Source of the DNA: Solirubrobacterales bacterium
GTDB lineage: Bacteria; Actinomycetota; Thermoleophilia; Solirubrobacterales; 70-9
DNA: 8,671 nucleotides
Direction of reading: 5' to 3'
Assembly (NCBI GenBank): GCA_013694825.1
Contig: JACDBR010000265.1
Coordinates: 1 to 8,671, forward strand
Shown here piece after piece: positions 6,822 through 8,671 of this stretch. Each line of letters starts with the position of its first letter. Within the stretch, counting starts at the first letter, position 1. The notes below the pieces were generated by a model, which was given only the letters and a program-made list of their open reading frames with translations, was not told the origin of the DNA and made no database searches. The position numbers and the translations under genes were made by a program.

Positions 6822-6989
6822 ATGGGAAAACGAACTGGAAATCAGCGCCAAACCGAGTTCCTGGGCCTCTCGGACGACGAGGTCGAGCGACGGGCAAGGG
6901 ATCCGAAGATTCCCCCTGAGTATCGAGCCCGATACATCACGGAGGCGAAGGTGCGCAGAAAGCGAAACAAACAGAAGCGCGGCGGGTAG
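6822..6989 (+). CDS. Small basic passenger protein, 55 aa
   Basis: A 55-aa frame from ATG at 6822; a GTG directly before it (6819) is an alternative, and the in-frame TAG at 6816 limits the start to these two. The product begins MGKRTGNQRQTEF, continues GLSDDEVERRARDPKIPPEYRARYI (about 15-39, likely two helices around a DPKIPPE turn) and ends in a strongly basic tail (KVRRKRNKQKRGG). This pattern suggests a nucleic-acid-binding peptide, but the function is unknown. AGGTG sits immediately before the ATG, so no SD is well spaced for either start. An overlapping 46-codon frame starting at 6779 looks less protein-like. Confidence 0.5.
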   Translation: MGKRTGNQRQTEFLGLSDDEVERRARDPKIPPEYRARYITEAKVRRKRNKQKRGG

Positions 6990-7025
6990 GCCGGGCCGAC
7001 GGCGCTACCGACTACGATTCGCTCT

Positions 7026-7030
7026 GGAGG
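7026..7030 (+). promoter_or_regulatory. Ribosome binding site for the 124-aa passenger gene
   Basis: GGAGG lies 8 nt before the GTG at 7039. It is the clearest SD inside the element and fixes that start. Confidence 0.65.
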
Positions 7031-7038
7031 TATTCGCG

Positions 7039-7413
7039 GTGCAGCCTTATCGCTTCCGTTCATGGCTCCGGGCGCAGCTGCCACAGGCAGCAGCGGAGCA
7101 AATCCCAAAGGGCAAGGATTGCGGCCAGGGCCATCACGAGTGGTACTTGAGCGAAGACCGGCTTTGGGGCTGCTATCACTGCGTGCAGACCACCAAGGAG
7201 TCGCCGTGGAGCAGCATCCAATGGGCGAGACTTCGCATGAGGGCGATTTACACGGATCTAGCGTTTATGGCCGCAAGCGACCTTCCGCCCGGCGAGTTCC
7301 ATGAGATCCGCTTGGGCTACCGGCATGAGCTTGACCAGCTGGAGCATGTCGTGTCCAGCTCGGTTGCGGGACAAGGGAGCCTTCCGGATCCCGAACTCGC
7401 GCTGACTAGCTAA
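7039..7413 (+). CDS. Putative zinc-binding passenger protein, 124 aa
   Basis: It starts at GTG behind a strong SD and ends at TAA (7411-7413). Residues 28-48 hold Cys28, His32/His33, Cys45 and Cys48 in the order C-x3-H-H-x11-C-x2-C, with aromatic residues around them (Trp35, Trp43, Tyr46). This looks like a single small zinc knuckle or ribbon. The rest (about 58-110) looks helical and mixed in charge, without membrane segments. I do not recognise a named family. It overlaps the convergent transposase gene by 8 bp (7406-7413), so the two genes run tail to tail inside the transposon. Zinc binding is inferred from residue spacing only; a nucleic-acid or protein adaptor role is possible. Confidence 0.65.
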   Translation: MQPYRFRSWLRAQLPQAAAEQIPKGKDCGQGHHEWYLSEDRLWGCYHCVQTTKESPWSSIQWARLRMRAIYTDLAFMAASDLPPGEFHEIRLGYRHELDQLEHVVSSSVAGQGSLPDPELALTS

Positions 7414-8350
7414 CGGCTCGGGCGAGCAGTTGCGCGAACAGCGCCCCGCCCCGACGCTGAGCGTTGTGCCGCCACGCGTACTCGTCTAGGTAGGACTGAA
7501 GCCACTTGAGCGAGACGCCCTTGTAGGCGCCGCGCATCCCGGTCTTGAGGTTCCCGAAGAATCCTTCGACCGAGTTCGTGTGGATGTCGCCCACGACGTA
7601 CTCGCCGGCCGAGTGGTTGATCACCCGGTGATCTAGGAACTCGCGGCGAAGCGGCTTGTAGGCAACCCAGTCGTCGGTGATCAGCATGGCCGAGGGATTG
7701 ACGTGGGCGCGAACCTCTCGACTAAGGCCAGGACCACGGCGCGAGGGGATCACGCGCAGCTTGACCCGCCCGCCACGCTCGACCATGCCCAGCACGGTCG
7801 GCTTGGCCTCACGGAAGGCAGCGCCCTCGGCGCGGGTCATGCGGTAGCGGGCCTTGCCGCCGATGGAGGTCTCGTCAACCTCTACATCGCCGCCCAGCGG
7901 CTCGGGATCGTCGTCGGCCATCAGCTCGTTGCGGATCTTGTTGAACATGCGCCAGGCCGTCTTGTAGGTCACGCCAAGCTCGCGCTCTAGCTGCTTGGCT
8001 GAGATCCCGCAGCGAGTGCTGGCGACGAGATACATCGCGTAGAACCAGAGCTGTAGAGAGGTCGTGGACTTCTCGAAGATCGACCCCTTCATTGGGTAGA
8101 TCTGCCAGCCGCACGAATCGCAGGCATAGCAGGCGCGGGTCGAGATCCGATGGAACTTGCGCTCGCGCTGGCACTTGGGACAAGCGGCGTGGTGGCCGTC
8201 TGGGGCGAAGCGGTCGCGCCAGAGCCGATCGAGGCAGGCAGCGTCGTTCGGGTACTCGCGCATGAACTCGATCAGCGAGTAGTCCGAATCCGACGATGGC
8301 CGCCGGGTCGGGTCGTTTCGGTCGTTCGCTGCCATACCGACAGTATACAT
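7406..8350 (-). CDS. IS1595-family (ISXO2-like) transposase
   Basis: A DDE-type transposase that moves the surrounding element. In the 314-aa frame an N-terminal zinc ribbon (Cys57, Cys60, Cys77, Cys80; CPKC...CDSC) precedes a helix-turn-helix (about 115-140, ISAKQLERELGVTYKTAWRM). The catalytic core then follows: Asp159 in VEVDETSIGG, Asp226/Asp227 in LITDDW, and HTNSVEGFFGNLK with Glu262 (257-269). It ends with the YLDEYAWRHN helix (287-296) typical of the family. All motifs are in order and the frame is intact, so it may be active. ATG at 8335 (residue 6) is a likely alternative start, because the first ATG lies inside the right inverted repeat next to a TATACT box that ends 6 nt before the second. 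Neither has a clear SD. Confidence 0.93.
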   Translation of the reverse strand: MYTVGMAANDRNDPTRRPSSDSDYSLIEFMREYPNDAACLDRLWRDRFAPDGHHAACPKCQRERKFHRISTRACYACDSCGWQIYPMKGSIFEKSTTSLQLWFYAMYLVASTRCGISAKQLERELGVTYKTAWRMFNKIRNELMADDDPEPLGGDVEVDETSIGGKARYRMTRAEGAAFREAKPTVLGMVERGGRVKLRVIPSRRGPGLSREVRAHVNPSAMLITDDWVAYKPLRREFLDHRVINHSAGEYVVGDIHTNSVEGFFGNLKTGMRGAYKGVSLKWLQSYLDEYAWRHNAQRRGGALFAQLLARAVS

Positions 8351-8365
8351 GTTCTGGAGGTATAG
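8341..8365 (-). repeat. Right terminal inverted repeat, overlapping the transposase start
   Basis: Read on the minus strand it begins CTATACCTCCA and contains ACATGTATACTG. It matches the left end at 19 of 25 positions. It also contains the first possible transposase ATG (8348-8350) and a TATACT box (8342-8347) that could be the transposase -10 element; no good -35 is visible. Transposase binding here could therefore repress its own gene. Confidence 0.75.
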
Positions 8366-8366
8366 G

Positions 8367-8383
8367 CGTGATCGGCCTCACAC
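8367..8383 (+). repeat. 17-bp direct repeat, right copy (candidate target-site duplication)
   Basis: CGTGATCGGCCTCACAC is identical to 5668-5684 and lies 1 bp outside the right inverted repeat. The bases beyond the two copies differ, so the identity stops at the element boundary on the inner side. Confidence 0.8.
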
Positions 8384-8531
8384 ACAGGCCGGCTACATCG
8401 GCGTAAACTTCACCCTGCGATGGCGCGTCGTGCACGTCGTCAAGAGACTTAAGGCTTGGATCGGACGCCTCGTTTCGGCGTCCTTCCGTCCAGCCACCCT
8501 CCCAGACACATATCTCTCCTCCCAAGTACCC
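8384..8531. other. Non-coding spacer between the element and the terminator
   Basis: I see no convincing gene or tRNA. A short hairpin (GGACGCC 8463-8469 with GGCGTCC 8477-8483, 7-nt loop) lies inside; it has no T-run and its role is unclear. Confidence 0.35.
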
Positions 8532-8567
8532 AGAGAACGCCCCGCATGATGTGGGGCGTTCTCTTTG
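8532..8567. terminator. Strong terminator hairpin before tlyA
   Basis: AGAGAACGCCCC (8532-8543) and GGGGCGTTCTCT (8553-8564) form a perfect 12-bp stem with a 9-nt loop, followed by TTTG. It is the best terminator-like structure in the window. It would insulate tlyA from transcription arriving from the left. Confidence 0.7.
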
Positions 8568-8629
8568 TGCGGGGTCGCCGCTCTCGCTCGGTCGCCTTCC
8601 GGGGCTCGGTCGCCGCTACCGTCCCGAGC

Positions 8630-8671
8630 GTGAGGCAGCGAGCCGACACCCTGCTGGCCGAGCGCGGGCTC
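8630..8671 (+). CDS. tlyA: TlyA-type rRNA 2'-O-methyltransferase, N-terminus only
   Basis: Fourteen codons from a GTG start are visible, reading (M)RQRADTLLAERGL, before the right edge. This matches the start of the S4 RNA-binding domain of TlyA/hemolysin A proteins (R-x-D-xLL-x-ERGL). TlyA methylates ribose in 16S and 23S rRNA and, where studied, sets sensitivity to capreomycin. Position after dxs supports the call, because the two are neighbours in many bacteria. The translation start is assumed from the S4 alignment; there is no strong SD (a GAG lies 4 nt upstream). Too little is visible to be certain. Confidence 0.65.
   Translation, partial: MRQRADTLLAERGL

Larger units (their letters stand above)
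5685..8366. mobile_element. IS1595-type transposon carrying four passenger genes
   Basis: The unit is bounded by imperfect inverted repeats (5685-5709 and 8341-8365) and by identical 17-bp direct repeats outside them. Its transposase reads inward from the right end, and the start codon lies inside or next to the right inverted repeat. The remaining 1.7 kb carries four genes unrelated to transposition: a 287-aa gene on the minus strand, then 40-, 55- and 124-aa genes on the plus strand. The last of these overlaps the transposase stop by 8 bp. Parts of the cargo look more AT-rich than the flanking core genes. Some IS1595-family elements are known to carry passenger genes, which fits. It splits the dxs-tlyA spacer. 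The exact outer base is uncertain by 1 bp because a C is shared with the direct repeat. Confidence 0.8.

Noticed and set aside
6779..6919. 46-codon plus-strand frame overlapping the 55-aa gene
   Set aside because: Composition is Gly/Pro/Arg-rich without helix-like patterning, and the 55-aa frame reads more like a protein.
7875..8525. 216-codon minus-strand frame over the transposase N-terminus
   Set aside because: Out-of-frame shadow of the transposase; the zinc ribbon and HTH are read in the other frame.
8449..8649. 66-codon minus-strand frame through the terminator
   Set aside because: It crosses the strong hairpin and the tlyA start and has no family features.
1..8671. CRISPR array or defence island
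   Set aside because: No regularly spaced repeats and no recognisable cas, restriction or Abi genes; the HEPN-like idea rests on a single short motif.

Overview
The window is GC-rich bacterial DNA with GTG, TTG and probably CTG starts and tightly packed genes. The order efp - nusB - xseB-like - ispA - dxs - (insertion) - tlyA suggests an actinobacterium, most likely of the class Thermoleophilia (Solirubrobacter/Conexibacter-like). This placement is inferred from gene order and protein style; no marker gene was compared.

Layout. (1) 1-1033, minus strand: most of a large serine recombinase, cut by the left window edge. Its start lies only 20 bp from the start of efp, so one end of an integrated element probably sits directly upstream of efp. 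(2) 1054-5413, plus strand: a housekeeping block made of elongation factor P, NusB, an XseB-like protein with a long Pro/Asp-rich N-terminus, a polyprenyl diphosphate synthase (IspA) and DXP synthase (Dxs). The last four genes are joined by three successive 4-nt overlaps (GTGA, CTGA, TTGA), so they almost certainly form one translationally coupled operon. IspA and Dxs both serve isoprenoid synthesis through the MEP pathway. (3) 5414-5667: non-coding DNA with two hairpins, probably the end of the operon. (4) 5685-8366: a discrete mobile element of about 2.7 kb. It has imperfect terminal inverted repeats (19 of 25 positions), sits between perfect 17-bp direct repeats, and carries an IS1595/ISXO2-type transposase plus four passenger genes. 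These are a 287-aa protein with an Rx4H motif, two tiny basic proteins (40 and 55 aa) and a 124-aa putative zinc-binding protein. (5) 8384-8671: non-coding DNA with a strong 12-bp-stem terminator hairpin, then the first 14 codons of tlyA.

The main biological points are the cargo-carrying transposon with its unusually long flanking repeat, the serine recombinase abutting efp, and the probable CTG start of ispA inside a chain of overlapping genes.
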